DNA of 64,000 nt from contig JABACO010000004.1 of NCBI GenBank assembly GCA_013339895.1, forward strand, positions 8,332,085 to 8,396,084, given 5' to 3'. This document shows, piece after piece, positions 1-12,135 of the stretch. Made by a program: the position numbers and the translations under genes. The notes beneath the pieces are model-generated. The model was given only the letters and a program-made list of their open reading frames with translations. It had not been told where the DNA came from and did not search any database. This DNA is from Ephydatia muelleri (lineage: Eukaryota; Porifera; Demospongiae; Spongillida; Spongillidae). How positions within the stretch are numbered: position 1 is the first letter of the stretch; every line of letters begins with the position of its first letter.

Positions 1-1990
1 AGAACATTTGGAGCCTTGTTGCAACCAGGATTGTTAAGATTGCTTGGTAAAAATGCAAACATACTGATACATAAATGCATTGTAAAAAGAGCTTGAAAGC
101 AAATTGATCATCTTCCAACTATGCAATGTTCAAATTTCTTTACAACAGGCCCAATTATGTTCTTTTTTTTTTGCTTTTTTTGTTCGTCTGAGCGAATCTT
201 TGGTGACTTAAAAATTAAAATGATATTGAAAGCAAAATCCATCTTCCAACTATGCAATCTTCGAATTTTTAGAGTAGGCCCAATATTTTTTTTTTTTTTG
301 TTTGTATGAGAGAACATTTGAAGCCTTGTGCAATCAGGATTGATCAGATTGCTTGGAAAATGCCCCAATACTGATACATAACTGTAATGTCAAAAGAGAT
401 TGAAAGCCATTCCAACGATGCATTATTCACATTTCTTTATAGTAGGCCCAATATGTTCTTTCTTTTTTTCTTCGTTTGTGAGAACATTTAAAGCCTTGTG
501 CAACCAGGATTGTTCAGGTTGCTTGGTAGAAATGCGAACACTGATAAGTAAATACATTATAATTCGATAATCTTCTAACTATGCAATGTTCTAATTTCTT
601 TATAGTCCATTATGTTCTTTTTTTTTGTTCCATTTGAGAGAATATTTGGTGTCTTCTGCAACCACGATTGTTCACATTGCTTGGAAAATGCAACCATACC
701 GACACATAAATGCATTGTAAAATGATATTGAAAGCAAAATCCATCTTTCAACTATGCAATGTTCACATTTCTCTATAGTAGGTCCAATTATGTTTCTTTT
801 GTTTTGTTTCCTTTTTTTTGTTCTTTTGAGAGAACATTTGGAGCCTTGTGCAACCAGAATTGTTCAGGTTGCTTGGTAAAAATGCAAACATACTGATACA
901 TAAATGCATTGTAAAAAGAGCTTGAAAGCAAATTCGATCATCTTCCAACTATGCAATGTTCAAATTTCTTTACAGTAGGCCCAAATATGTCTTTTTTTGT
1001 TTCTTTTTTGTTGTTCTTTGCGAGAACATTTGGAGTCTTATGCAACCAGGATTGTTCAGGTTGCATGGAAAATGCAACCTATCAATACATAAATGCATTG
1101 TAAAATGATATTGAAAGCATAATCCATCTTCCAACTATGCAATCTTCGAATTTCTTTATAGTAGGCTCAATATTTTTTTCTTTTTTGTTTGTATGAGAGA
1201 ACATCTGAAGCCTTGTGCAATCAGGATTGATCAGATTGCTTGGAAAATGCCCCATACTGATACATAAATGTAATTGTCAAAAGAGATTGAAAGCCAAATC
1301 GATCATCTTCCAACGATGCAATATTCACATTTCTTTATAGTAGGCCCAATTATGTTGTTTTTTTTTTTTTTCCTTCGTTTGAGAGAACATTTAAAGCCTT
1401 GTGCAACCAGGATTGTTCAGTTTGCTTGGTAAAAATGCGAACACTGATACGTAAATGCATTGTAAATTCGATAATTTTCCAACTATGCAATGTTTATAGT
1501 AGGCCAAATGATGTTCTTTTTTTTTTGTTCCATTTGAGAGAATATTTGGTGTCTTCTGCAACCACGATTGTTCACATTGCTTGGAAAATGCAACCATATA
1601 CCGACACACAAATGCATCGTAAAATGATATTGAAAGCAAAATCCATCTTTCAACTATGCAATGTTCAAATTTCTTTATAGTAGGCCCAATTATGTTTCTT
1701 TTTATTTTGTTTTCGTTATGGAGAACATGTGAAGTCTTGTGCAACCAGGATTGTTCAGATTGCTTGGAAAATGCACCATACTGATACATAAATGCATTGT
1801 AAAAAGAGATTGAATGCAAAATTGATTATCTTCTATCTATGCAAGTTCAAATTTCTTTATAGTAGATGCAATTATTATTATTATTATTTTTTGTTGTTAT
1901 GAGAGAACATTTGTGATTTTTGCTGCAGTCAAGAAATTAATTTGCCTTGTGCAACCAGGAATTGTTCCGGTGCCTTGGAAATGTGGTAAG
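1..1990. repeat. Satellite array with ~150-190 bp monomers in a five-monomer higher-order repeat
   Basis: About eleven related monomers follow one another, each opening with a word like GAGAGAACATTTG and continuing with GTGCAACCAGGATTGTTCAG, a TGCTTGGAAAATGC block, ATAAATGCATTGTAAAA, an ATCTTCCAACTATGCAATG block and a T-rich tail. Starts lie near 1, 190, 309, 478, 636, 829, 1021, 1197, 1382, 1536 and 1721. Variants recur in the same order: 1 resembles 829, 190 resembles 1021, 309 resembles 1197, 478 resembles 1382, and 636 resembles 1536. The higher-order period is therefore about 830-900 bp. The monomer at 190 lacks roughly 70 bp. The last unit, from 1902, is interrupted and fades out. Open frames here are by-products of the repeat. 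The array runs off the left edge. Confidence 0.9.
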
Positions 1991-4900
1991 TTGGGTGCAA
2001 ATCTATTTGCAGAGATGCCCTGTTGTGTATCACTGTTTATTTGGGTACATCCGATGCAAAGTGCATACAATACAGACAGATGTCAAGGTAAATACATTGA
2101 CACTGAAGCAATGGAGACTTCTTCAATAGGTGCATGACTTTATTCTTCCAAATAATACATGAAAGCACAAGATAACAAATGCTACCCCACCATCAGTGAA
2201 TGATGAGGACAATCCAGCTCTCTCCATGCATGGGGCAATATAGTTCTGATTTATTTCTAATAAATATTATACCACTTGAAGCAAAGTAAAGCCATACAAA
2301 TCAATGGAAGGTGAATGATGTATGGTGAAACGTAATCGATCCTTTACCATCAGACCTAAGGAGTTTTCGTTTCCAAATAGAAAGTGCAATATTGGTTTGA
2401 ATGCAACATTGAATCCTCGATTGCTACAGCCAAGATACCTTCTTGCAGAGTGCCAACTGAATTGTTAGGTCTATGGATCACCATTGAGCAAGAGAGCACA
2501 TATGTGATCCCACTTGTACCATCCAAAACGTTTATATTATTGGGGGTATCTCAGCACAAAATATTTGCAAACACATCACTAGTTCTTGCTTTGGCAAAAA
2601 TATCAAAGGGTCTAAAAGTGAAATACAAATGCTAGGCAATACATCTCCCCTATATTTGAGAGTTGTGGCATGGTGGTCCCAGAGATGGGGCAAGAATGTG
2701 CACCACATCAAGATATATGTGGAAGTATTAATTCAGAAGCGCACCAATCTAGGTTACGAGGGTATGGTATGGAACACCAATGACCTAACTACTGTTGTAG
2801 AGTAGCATTTTGCGCACATTACCCGTCTACTAGAGCAGTAATAATACCCAATACGCCTATCTACGAATAATAATCTAAACCTACCTACTGATGTGAGCCA
2901 CCATTTTGGGCACACATTCCATTTCTACTGGTAAAGCAATGAAACCTATCCCTATCTACTAATCATCTAAACCCAGCTAGTAACTGTCGACTAAATTCCT
3001 GTTGATGATGCATGACCTATAATAAAGAGTACATTCTCTCAGAGTGTGGAAGGCAAGCTAATCCTTCCAACAAAGTTTCTTTTTAGTTAAAATTTGCCAC
3101 TTATTTTAGTTCAATAGAGCAGCAATTTTAAACTTGAAGGCTCAATAGAGCAGCAATTTTAAACTTGAAGGCAGTACCTAAACAGCTACCATTGCATTTC
3201 TATACACTATATTAATCTACCTGGTTCACTTTCATTCACAATCATACAAGTATCTTTCGCCTAAGGCATTCACTTTGTCCTTACAAAATGATTTACTTTG
3301 CAGAAGACTCATTATTACCAACTACCAATTGAGACAAAAACTTATCTCATATCAAACATCTAATCCATTTTGACTTTCAAATTTTGCTCTTCCAATGGAT
3401 GTTCTTCCTCTTTGAAAGGTTTCTAGTATAATTGTTTTCACAGCATTAGAGATGCAGTCATGTTATGAGGTATTAAAATGAGGGATACTCCAATATTTAT
3501 TTGTTGATGATTTACATCTCACAGCTAGTTTCACAACAGTGATGCAGATGATTTGTGGAAATCAGTCTTAACAGGAGAATTAAATTGCTGCTTCACAAGT
3601 AACCATTCACACAGTGATGATAGAACCTTTTCCCATCAGTATAGGACATTAATAGTTATTCACTGCATTCAATATGTGCCACACTTGCTTAGTGTAGCTT
3701 TAGCAAAGAAAATTTCCTAATTTTAGTTTGCTTTGCTATAAAGTGTGCAAACTCAGGGTTTATAATCTCATCTCATCAAAATACTGATCATTGAAAGTGA
3801 ATGCCAAAGAATTGCTGCTGCAGCCTGTAGTAAATCCACTACACTTGATCTTGCACAGAAGTGTGTTTTCATGAATTGTGTATTGACAATGTGGTTTGCA
3901 AAAGCTAAATGCAAATATATACAAGTGCATTCAATACTGTCCGAGATGAAATTTCTTCAAAACCCAAAATTGGAGTGAATGGAATTCAGCTTGATCTCTA
4001 ATCTCTGAGTTTTTTGTAATTTTTTTTTTCCCTTGTTGATTTGAAATTGTACTAAGTTACGCATTACATTTGTGAACTCTTGTCTTTCACAACCAACACT
4101 CTGACATCATTATTTCATTTAGTTTTAAATTAATCAATATGCAGAACCAATTTTGGAAAATTGGTTACAAAACTCCGTCATTGATCTAAACATATCATGC
4201 TGAAATCCAATTTTATGGTGTTTTACAAATGTACAATGTTGTAGCAACTGCATTTTGAGCCATGGCAAATTATTCAATGATGTGGCTATTTGTATCACAA
4301 TGCTAAATGTGAATACTGCACCAACATATATTTGTGTCAAAATTTCTCGTTTTTCGTTTTCTACCAAGCGTGAAATGTTTGAAACACGATTCTTGCACAC
4401 TATACACTGACTTTTGTCATTTTCGCATACTTTCAACTCAAGTGTTATGACCATTTTTGCTTGAATTAGGTCCCTTGCGTAGCAAAAATCCCATACATGT
4501 AGGTTGATGCTCTTATCCCTCTTACGCATGCATAACCCTCCTCCCACCAAACAATTCTACAGTAACATACCAGACCACCTTCATCACTTTAGTAATTGAG
4601 ATCCTTGTCTCATGTGAAGTTTTAGCAGTGACATCCTCAACTGCTGTTGAACAGTGATTCAAGAAACCGGGAAGTGTTCATTATTCAGAATATACATTTC
4701 TTGTTACCTAAGAATAGAAAATTCAAGTATACTGATGCTGCATCACTATTTTACAATATTGTAACGCATATCTAGTTCTGATAAAATAAACCATGCGCAC
4801 AGAGCTGCAATGGATGAATTAACATGGGGAATTACATACTGCAAGTGTTCAATATATAGTAATGCAGCTGAGTTTTAATTGTATAGTACACTGCAGTGTT

Positions 4901-5434
4901 GTGTCGGGCTTTACAGTACTACAGCATTTAAATAACAAGCCATCCTTTCTGCATCTAGAATATGAATCTCATCATTCATGATGGCAGGTACATTAGAGAG
5001 CTTTTTGTCTGAAAATATTATAATATAGGTACACTTCATCTCCATGCAAATGTGATACAAAAATGAAATGTGGAGCAAATCTCGTATACCATCATGTATC
5101 AATTGTATGTAAGCTATATAATCAGAATTTTCTTACCAGGTGAGAGTACATTCCTTCAGATTTTGAATTTTCACTTAAGACAATCAATTTTCACACAGTG
5201 TGTCAAATAGCCTGCAATGGAAATAGAAATCAAGTGTTTAATTGATTAGAAGCTGAAGACGCCAAATGGCATCTGAACATTAATTTATTCAGAACACGGT
5301 AGACCCCAATTGGCATCCAACTGGAAGCCAAGTACCTGTTTAGACAAGAGATTTGCCATTCATTTGCACATGTTGCCAACACACAAGTTTGACAGTTAAT
5401 ATGCATTTAGATGGAAGTTTGTTCGAACTACATT
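1991..5434. other. No recognisable gene; AT-rich intergenic DNA
   Basis: I see no coding segment I can support. The longest open frame, 4134-4550 on the minus strand (138 residues), resembles no family I know, lacks a domain signature and sits in AT-rich DNA, so I do not call it. A plus-strand frame at 2384-2635 is equally uninformative. The stretch includes one 31-bp tandem duplication, listed separately. Confidence 0.6.
3111..3172. repeat. Perfect 31-bp tandem duplication
   Basis: Two identical 31-bp copies lie head to tail (3111-3141 and 3142-3172). Each begins TCAATAGAGCAGCAATTTTA and ends CTTGAAGGC. Perfect identity suggests a recent slippage or repair event. Confidence 0.95.
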
Positions 5435-6220
5435 TGGAACGTTCTATACGAAAATGGGTCTTGTGGATTTCATTTTATAACATAAAAGTTAAATCGATAT
5501 ATCTTCCGTAATATTAACGCTATCAGGTTCCTATTTTTAACACAACATACCACACCATTACTATATGTGAAAATCTATTTTGGTGTCTTACACATGCGGG
5601 GTACCGACGTTACAAGGTCCGATACCCCATAGGGTTCAAAACGGCCACATCTTCAGGTAGGAGTGTCCAAATCGGTTCAAAATAGGTACCTATGTAGAAG
5701 GGTCCTACCGCTATTGATTTGTTCTGTTCGTTAATTTTTGCTTTATCCGTTATCGAGATACAAGTGTGCAAAGAAATTGCATATTTCCTGGGCGTTACGC
5801 GCCATTAACGTATTGCAAGGACGTCCTTGAAGCCAGTCGTAATACGTTAATGGCGCGTAACGCCCGGGAAATATGCAATTCCTTTGCACACTTGTATCTC
5901 GATAACGGATAAAGCAAAAATTAATGAACAGAACAAATCAATAGCGGTTAGACCCTTCTACGTAGGTACCTATTTTGAACCGATTTGGACACTCCTACCT
6001 GAAGATGTGGCCGTTTTGAACCCTATGGGGTATCGGACCTTGTAACGTCGGTACCCCACATGTGTAAGACACCAAAATGGATTTTCACATATAGTAATGG
6101 TGTGGTATGTTGTGTTAAAAATAGGAACACGATAGCGTTAATAGTACGGAAGATATATCGATTTAAATTTTATGTTATAAAATGAAATCCACAAGACCCA
6201 TTTTCGTATAGAACGTTCCA
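5435..6220. mobile_element. 786-bp fold-back (long inverted repeat) element
   Basis: Arms 5435-5814 and 5841-6220 are inverted copies of each other at roughly 95 percent identity by eye, with a 26-bp spacer (5815-5840) that itself contains the palindrome CAAGGACGTCCTTG. The outer ends read TGGAACGTTCTATACG and its complement. No coding sequence is present and no convincing target duplication flanks it. It is most likely a fold-back or MITE-like element, or the product of a palindromic duplication. Transcription would give a hairpin of almost 380 bp. Confidence 0.9.
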
Positions 6221-7380
6221 TTTTAAATTGCACAAAACAACAACTTAGGACTATACGTGTATGCGAGAGACTAAGTAGGACATTTCAAATGGGGTGCATG
6301 CAGAATGGCAAACCACGTCACATGTATGTAGGAGAATGTCTTAGAATTACCTGGAAAAGACAACATGGCTCTACATGGTGTACTATTGTTGTAGTACTGT
6401 GCAGTCGTGCATACCCAATGTAGAGCACTCACACGTCTTCATTTAGCGTGTAACGCTTCGGTCATGATGTCTACAACAAACACTAAAAGTTAGATTGTTT
6501 TGTACTCCAAGAAATTGTTTTGTACTGCCTAAGGCCTACTAACCAAAACAGAACAACAGCTAATTAAAATTTAAATTGATTTAAAATTTCGCTGTACAAG
6601 TACTGTAGTTAATAATAATTTCATTTTATAGCATCTAATCAGTTAATGTTCAATCACATGAATACATGTAGGTTAAAAGAACATTGTCACCATATCTGTC
6701 ACCAAATTACATTTCAATATGTTGATTGTGATCAGAACGTTGCACCAAATTTGTCAACAAATTACATTTTAAATGTGTGGATAGTTATTAAGATTTTACA
6801 ACCCCCAGCAATCCTATACAAGACAATATGCAACACTAATTTCCTAGACAGTGCAATGTCATACATTTATAATCAATACGTAACACATTTCAACACTAGT
6901 TTTTTTACATATCTAATATATCTTTAGTCAATAGATATTTGTTGTAATTCACATTTCCATCTTAAAGTATACTGCAGACAGCACTCCAATGTTACAGACA
7001 GTTAGTTCTAGGGTCATATAGAAACATACTTGTGTTAAATTTGTTTATTGAAGAATAAGTCCAACTGCAACTTCACATTGGTCATTGACACCTGCCACAC
7101 ACTGTTGGTTGTAGAAATATGTGCCAAGACCTGTAAATGATGTATGATAATTTAATTACATTCAGAAAATATTCCTCACTCAAATATCAGGTCAAGGAAT
7201 ATTAATCAAGTAAAACAAAAGGTCAGTTTAATATAAATGGTTATTTATGTAATAAAAACGATATGTAGTTTTCAATAATATTATCGTTAAAATTGCCTAA
7301 AGATTTAATAGTAGAAGTTGGCAAGTCTACAAAAAGGTAAAATGTATCAAGAATAATTCTTCCCGTTTTTAATTTAATAT

Positions 7381-7500
7381 TCTCAAACCTTGTGTAGCGA
7401 ATAATAGCAGCCAATTATTCTAATTGCAACAATATTGAATTCTCAAACCAGGTGTAGCGAATAATAAGCAGCCAATTATTCTAATTGCAACAATATTGCA
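7381..7500. repeat. Imperfect 60-bp tandem duplication
   Basis: Units 7381-7440 and 7441-7500 share nearly every base. Both open TCTCAAACC and contain GTGTAGCGAATAATA followed by AGCCAATTATTCTAATTGCA. They differ by a few substitutions and a one-base insertion. Confidence 0.9.
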
Positions 7501-8479
7501 CTTGCAACAACAAAATGTACAACAAATGCAATATTGGGAGGCTAACCTTCATATTCTCCCAGCCCATGTCCTTGGTACAAAAGAACTTCAGCATCAGGCA
7601 AACAAGCTGGTTTAAAAAATCATCTAGTAGAGAGATATAGAATATAAGTTTATGACCACCTGCAATATGTGCAAGTTTTCAATTGACACAAAACACAAAT
7701 ATATTTACCTTGCATGATACCAAGTTTTGGAGCCTCAAATGAACCACTAAACAAATGATTTGTATAATCTTGATTGAAGAACACACAGACAGAAATGGTC
7801 AATACATCTGTGCTGCTGGTAACAAGTATAGCTCAACTTAGGTTTGGTTTGAATTCAGCCAAAATGGTGATGGACAGACACCGGCAGCTAGACAAGATGG
7901 CACCGTGCACGGTGAAATCAGATCTAGAGCTGGTCCAGCTAATGGCTACAAAAGTGCAGGGAGCTCCATCAGCAAAATCAACTTGCCTCTCAGGTGAGTT
8001 GCCATTACCAGTTGAACTATCAAAACATCACAATGGTGAAGAGGCTAAGGAAGTCTCCATTTGAGTGGAGATGACATGTTGTTCAGTGTTGGTGGGACAA
8101 AGCATAGGCTCTTGTTTAGTAAAGCACATGTTGTAAGACAGTTGGGCGTATAACACACACCATGATGACAGGCTTGAATGACCAGACCAGACCCATTGAT
8201 GTCCATATTTTATCACCTCTAACCACCACAACTACCCGCACACAAAAATCCTGTTTCCACTAACAACTGCACCACAATGTCTAATGTTCTAAAACCACCA
8301 TGGCCTCGACATCGAATACCACCACCTTACGTTCATAATGCAATGAACAACTACGAATAATATATAATTGACGAACTGGAAGGGGGAGGGGGGGCACGTG
8401 CTTTCAGGTGCCCCCTCCTGGATTAGCCACTATTACCATCCCTCCTACGTCGCCACCACCTACCCTCCACTCCCTTAAT

Positions 8480-8900
8480 ACTCTCTAATCCCACCACCCC
8501 TCCACCTCCACCACCCTCCACCTCCACCACCCTCACCACCAACCTCCCACCACCAACCTCCCACCACCAACCTCCCACCACCACCATCCAACCTCCACCA
8601 CCCTCCCACCTCCATCACGCTTTCAACCACAACCTTTAACTCCATCCCAGCACCACCATCAGCACCCTCCCAGCACAACCACCAGAACATCTCCACCACC
8701 CCAGTCCACCAACCACACACATCATTTCCCTCATCTCCCCCCATCATTTGTTACTCCCTTTTCATCCCCATTGACCTCTCAACCCGTTACCCTCGTCCCT
8801 CCCCCTCCTTGCCTTGACTTGCCCACCACTTCAACATCCTCTCACTCTTCCCTTGTATCACCCTCTCCATGCCCTCCTCCCCCTCCCCTTACCACTCAGA
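8480..8900. repeat. CCA/CCT-rich low-complexity tract
   Basis: The stretch is dominated by variants of CCACCACC, CCTCCACC and ACCTCCCACCACCA, including three consecutive copies of a 14-bp unit near 8541-8580. It is open as proline-rich or glycine-rich frames on either strand, an artefact of composition. No splice or domain evidence supports a gene. Confidence 0.75.
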
Positions 8901-9939
8901 ATCCTCAACCACCATTCCTCCCACGAGTGAAATGTAAGGCCCTTTATGGTATGGCAGTTTTCCACCTGGGGTCTGAGCAACACAGCAAGGCTATCCATGA
9001 TGTTGGCACACCACCACTGTCCCCACACCCTCACCCCATCACCACGGTCCTATGCACTGCACCTACACACCTGTGTCCCATCAGTGACCACGCTTAAATG
9101 TTCCTGCCCTCATCCAGAGACAAATAAATCATTATCTCATCCTCTTTGGAATAATTGAACTGCATGTGCATGTTATTTAGGCGAATCATTTTTGACATTA
9201 ACTAATGATAATAGTAACGGTTAATAAGCGAGCAACGCATTCCTGACTATTAGTTAGGTTAGTTGTAGACTACATACCTTTATGATTTGCCCTCCGCTAC
9301 AGGTAAGCCCTTATTTCTAATGCTAACACTAGGTTTTACTAATCAATGTTTAATGTTAACATCGTAAAGTAAATGCAGTTTAGTAATTAACCGAAGCACA
9401 CATCCATGCCCCTATTGCTAATCGTAATACTAGTTCTTTACAAGCGATTCATCGTTTGAATTATTTTATGTCAACAATGATTCACCATTAATAACAATAT
9501 GCAGTTAAGGAATATTATGTTTATCAGAGCCACACATCACATTGACAACAGAGGTTTCTATTGTTTAATGCTTTTTATATGCTTTAAATCTAATTGCATA
9601 ATGTATTCAGTTATACATGCATTACATTATATGCACAATCCCTAACTTAACTAGTTAATCGTGAGGCTGCATAATTATATACAAGCGATTAGATGCACTA
9701 CATTATACGCTACATCCCCAATGCAACTAGTTTTTTGTGACGCTAAATATAATGAAGCATACACGTTTAGTCAAATTTCGTTATTACACCTCCATTGTCA
9801 TGGCAATATGCAGCTCTTACGAGGACATTTGTCGCATGCATGGAACAAGATCCCAAGAGGATGCTATAGTAAGTAAATGGATGAGAGGTAGGTGATGTCT
9901 TTGTTAGCACTGGCAACTCGGTTTGGCAATCCCTTTGCA

Positions 9940-10053
9940 ATGCATCCCATACCCACATGCATTCCATCCCATACCCACATGCATCCCATCCCATACCCAC
10001 ATGCATCCCATCTCATACCCACATGCATCCCATCCCATACCCATATGCATCCC
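9940..10053. repeat. 22-bp minisatellite, about five copies
   Basis: The 22-bp unit ATGCATCCCATCCCATACCCAC is repeated about five times with single substitutions. It contains the NsiI palindrome ATGCAT. The repeat is open in all frames but shows no sign of being translated. Confidence 0.9.
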
Positions 10054-11400
10054 ACAACCATGCACATGCAACAATAAGCCCAGCCCTAACACACAACAGG
10101 CTCACTACAACACACAACAACTCTGTGCACACAAACCTCACAACACAAAGCACAGCAGGCTCACTGCTACACACATGCCCACAATCCCTGCTCCCCCTCC
10201 CCCCCTCCCTCTCACCTCCCTTTGCCCCAGCCCCAAAGCACAAACCGTTGGATGCCAGCACTAACGTAGATCAAGCAGAGGTCACTTGACGCGGACATGA
10301 TGGCAGGCACCAGTGTATTAGGGCCTGTGGTGATGGGGAAGGGTGTAGGAAGAGTGGCAGTGCCCCAACCCTCACGACTAGCCACCACACAGCTTTTTAA
10401 CCAACCCTGGTGTGGGGGGTGGACCCTATTCTTCATACACACTAATTGTAGTCCACCCCTGCTGAGCTGCTCCTTAGATATGGACCCAGGTGGTGAGGCA
10501 AAAGCATGCAAGGCTGTGGCCATACCATAAAGGATCATGCATTCACCTGAAAGTAGGGATATTGGAAGTAATGAGCAGTAAGGGAGGGCCGAATGTGGGG
10601 GTGAGGGGAAGTCGGAAGAGAAGGGCAATACACCTTGGGATAGTGACAGGATGGGTTGGCAGTGGGCAGTTAGGCAACAGGGGGGAGTCTTCTATGTGGA
10701 CATAGGGATTGGAAGAGAGGAAGAGGGATGGCAATGGTTTAGATGCTTACAGGGAGTAACAGACAAGATGAGGGAGAGAGGTGGGGCTCGAGGAGGACCT
10801 ACTGGTGGCTCCTTGGCCTCTTTGATGGTGGTGGAGAGCCACCCTCTTCACTGCTCCTCCTCCTGGAGGGCAAGGATGGCTCTGGCTGGTCGGTGGCTGG
10901 TAAGGGCGGTGGTGGAGTTCTTCCGACTGGAGCTGCGCGAGCTGGAAGCCAGCTCGGTCGGAAGAAGAATGCTAGTTGCTCTGGTGGTTGTGCTAAGGGT
11001 GCGATTTGTTCAGGCTGTGGGATGGGTTGTGGTTGTCTTGTTGCAGTCGATGATGGAGGCATGGATGTGGTTGGTGGAGGACAGGGTGGTGGTGTCCTCA
11101 ACACGACTGCTGCCCCACCGCGCGGGTTCGTCATAGGGATATCCCAGGCCACCGGCCGTTGCAGCCTTGCCCTCTTCAAAGTCGGTAGGCTGAAGACCGG
11201 TTGCAACGGCTCGATGCTGGGCCTCTTCCCCGATGACGACCCGGCGACCTGGCTGGCAGCAGCTGGTGAGGTGGGTGGTGGTGAGGATTGATGTACTACA
11301 TATGTTGATTGTGGGATTGGTTCCCATGTGTCGATGGGTACAGCGGGCTTCGGTACAGTATGAAGTGTGCAGGGTGGTGCGTGGAGTGAGGGAGTTACAG
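10054..11400. other. GC-richer stretch, no firm gene; partly duplicated at 36.4 kb
   Basis: Several overlapping open frames on both strands are proline-rich or glycine-rich and none shows a family signature. Bases near 11210-11290 (ACGGCTCGATGCTGGG, then GGCAGCAGCTGGTGAGGTGG) recur near 36367-36437, so the right half belongs to the dispersed duplication that also includes the proline-rich coiled-coil gene. It may be 3' sequence of that minus-strand gene. Confidence 0.5.
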
Positions 11401-12120
11401 TTGGTGTTAGGTGTGAGGGGGGTGTAGAGGGTGGTAGGTATTGGGGCGAGGGGGTTGAAGAGGGGTTGTAGGTGTTGGGGTAAGGGGGTTGAAGAGGGTT
11501 TTAGGTGTTGGGGTACGTGGGTTGCAGCGGGTTGTCGGTGTTGGGGTACGGGGGTTGCCGCGGGTTTTCGGTGTTGGGGTCAGTGGGTTGCCGCGGGTTG
11601 TCGGTGTTGGGGTCCGGGGGCTTGTAGCCGTTGGGGTCTGGGGGTTGCCGCGGCTTGTCGGTTTGGGGTGCGGGGGGTGTCGAGGGTGGCAGGTGTTGGG
11701 GTAAGGGGGGTTGAAGAGGGTTGTGGGTGTTGGGGTAAGGGGGTTGAAGAGGGTTGTGGTGTCGGGGTAAAAGGGTTGAAGAGGGTTGTGGGTGTTGGGG
11801 TAAGGGGGTTGAAGAGGGTTGTAGGTTTTGGGGCGAGAGGGTTGAAGAGGGTTGTAGGTGTTGGGGTAAGGGGGTTGAAGAGGATTGTAGGTATTGGGGT
11901 GAGGGTGGTGTAGAGGGTGGCAGGTGTTGGGGTGAGGGGGTTGAAGAGGATTGCAAGTGTTGGGGTGAGGGGGTTGAAGAGGATTGTAGGTATTGGGGTG
12001 AGGGTGGTGTAGAGGGTGGCAGGTTTTGGGGGCGAGGGGGTTGAAGAGGATTGCAAGTGTTGGGGTGAGGGGGGTGCAGAGGGTTTTAGGTGGTGGGGTG
12101 AGGGGGTTGAAGATGGTGGG
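11401..12120. repeat. 33-bp minisatellite, about 20 copies
   Basis: A 33-bp unit of the form GGGTTGAAGAGGGTTGTAGG followed by TGTTGGGGTAAGG is repeated about twenty times with many variants. Because 33 is divisible by three it stays open in several frames, giving degenerate Pro/Ser/Thr/Gln peptides on the minus strand. The homologous region near 36.6 kb has essentially no array between the same flanks, so it expanded only here. It lies just past the stop codon of the minus-strand gene ending at 12136. Confidence 0.9.
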
Positions 12121-12135
12121 AATGGGTCAAAGGGG

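Larger units (their letters stand above)
6221..9939. other. Intergenic DNA without a supported gene
   Basis: No recognisable gene. A plus-strand open frame at 7774-8064 ends near a good splice-donor word (CAGGTGAGT at about 7991) and could hide an exon, but matches nothing I know. The stretch contains a 60-bp tandem duplication (7381-7500) and a CCA-rich low-complexity tract (8480-8900), both listed separately. The rest is AT-rich with no motif of note. Confidence 0.55.

Noticed and set aside
4134..4550. 138-codon minus-strand frame as a gene
   Set aside because: It has no recognisable domain, neighbours or splice context, and frames of this size are expected by chance in 64 kb.
11431..12056. 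Overlapping 150-160-codon frames through the 33-bp minisatellite
   Set aside because: A repeat unit divisible by three keeps any frame without a stop open. No start, splice or domain evidence supports translation beyond the stop at 12136.
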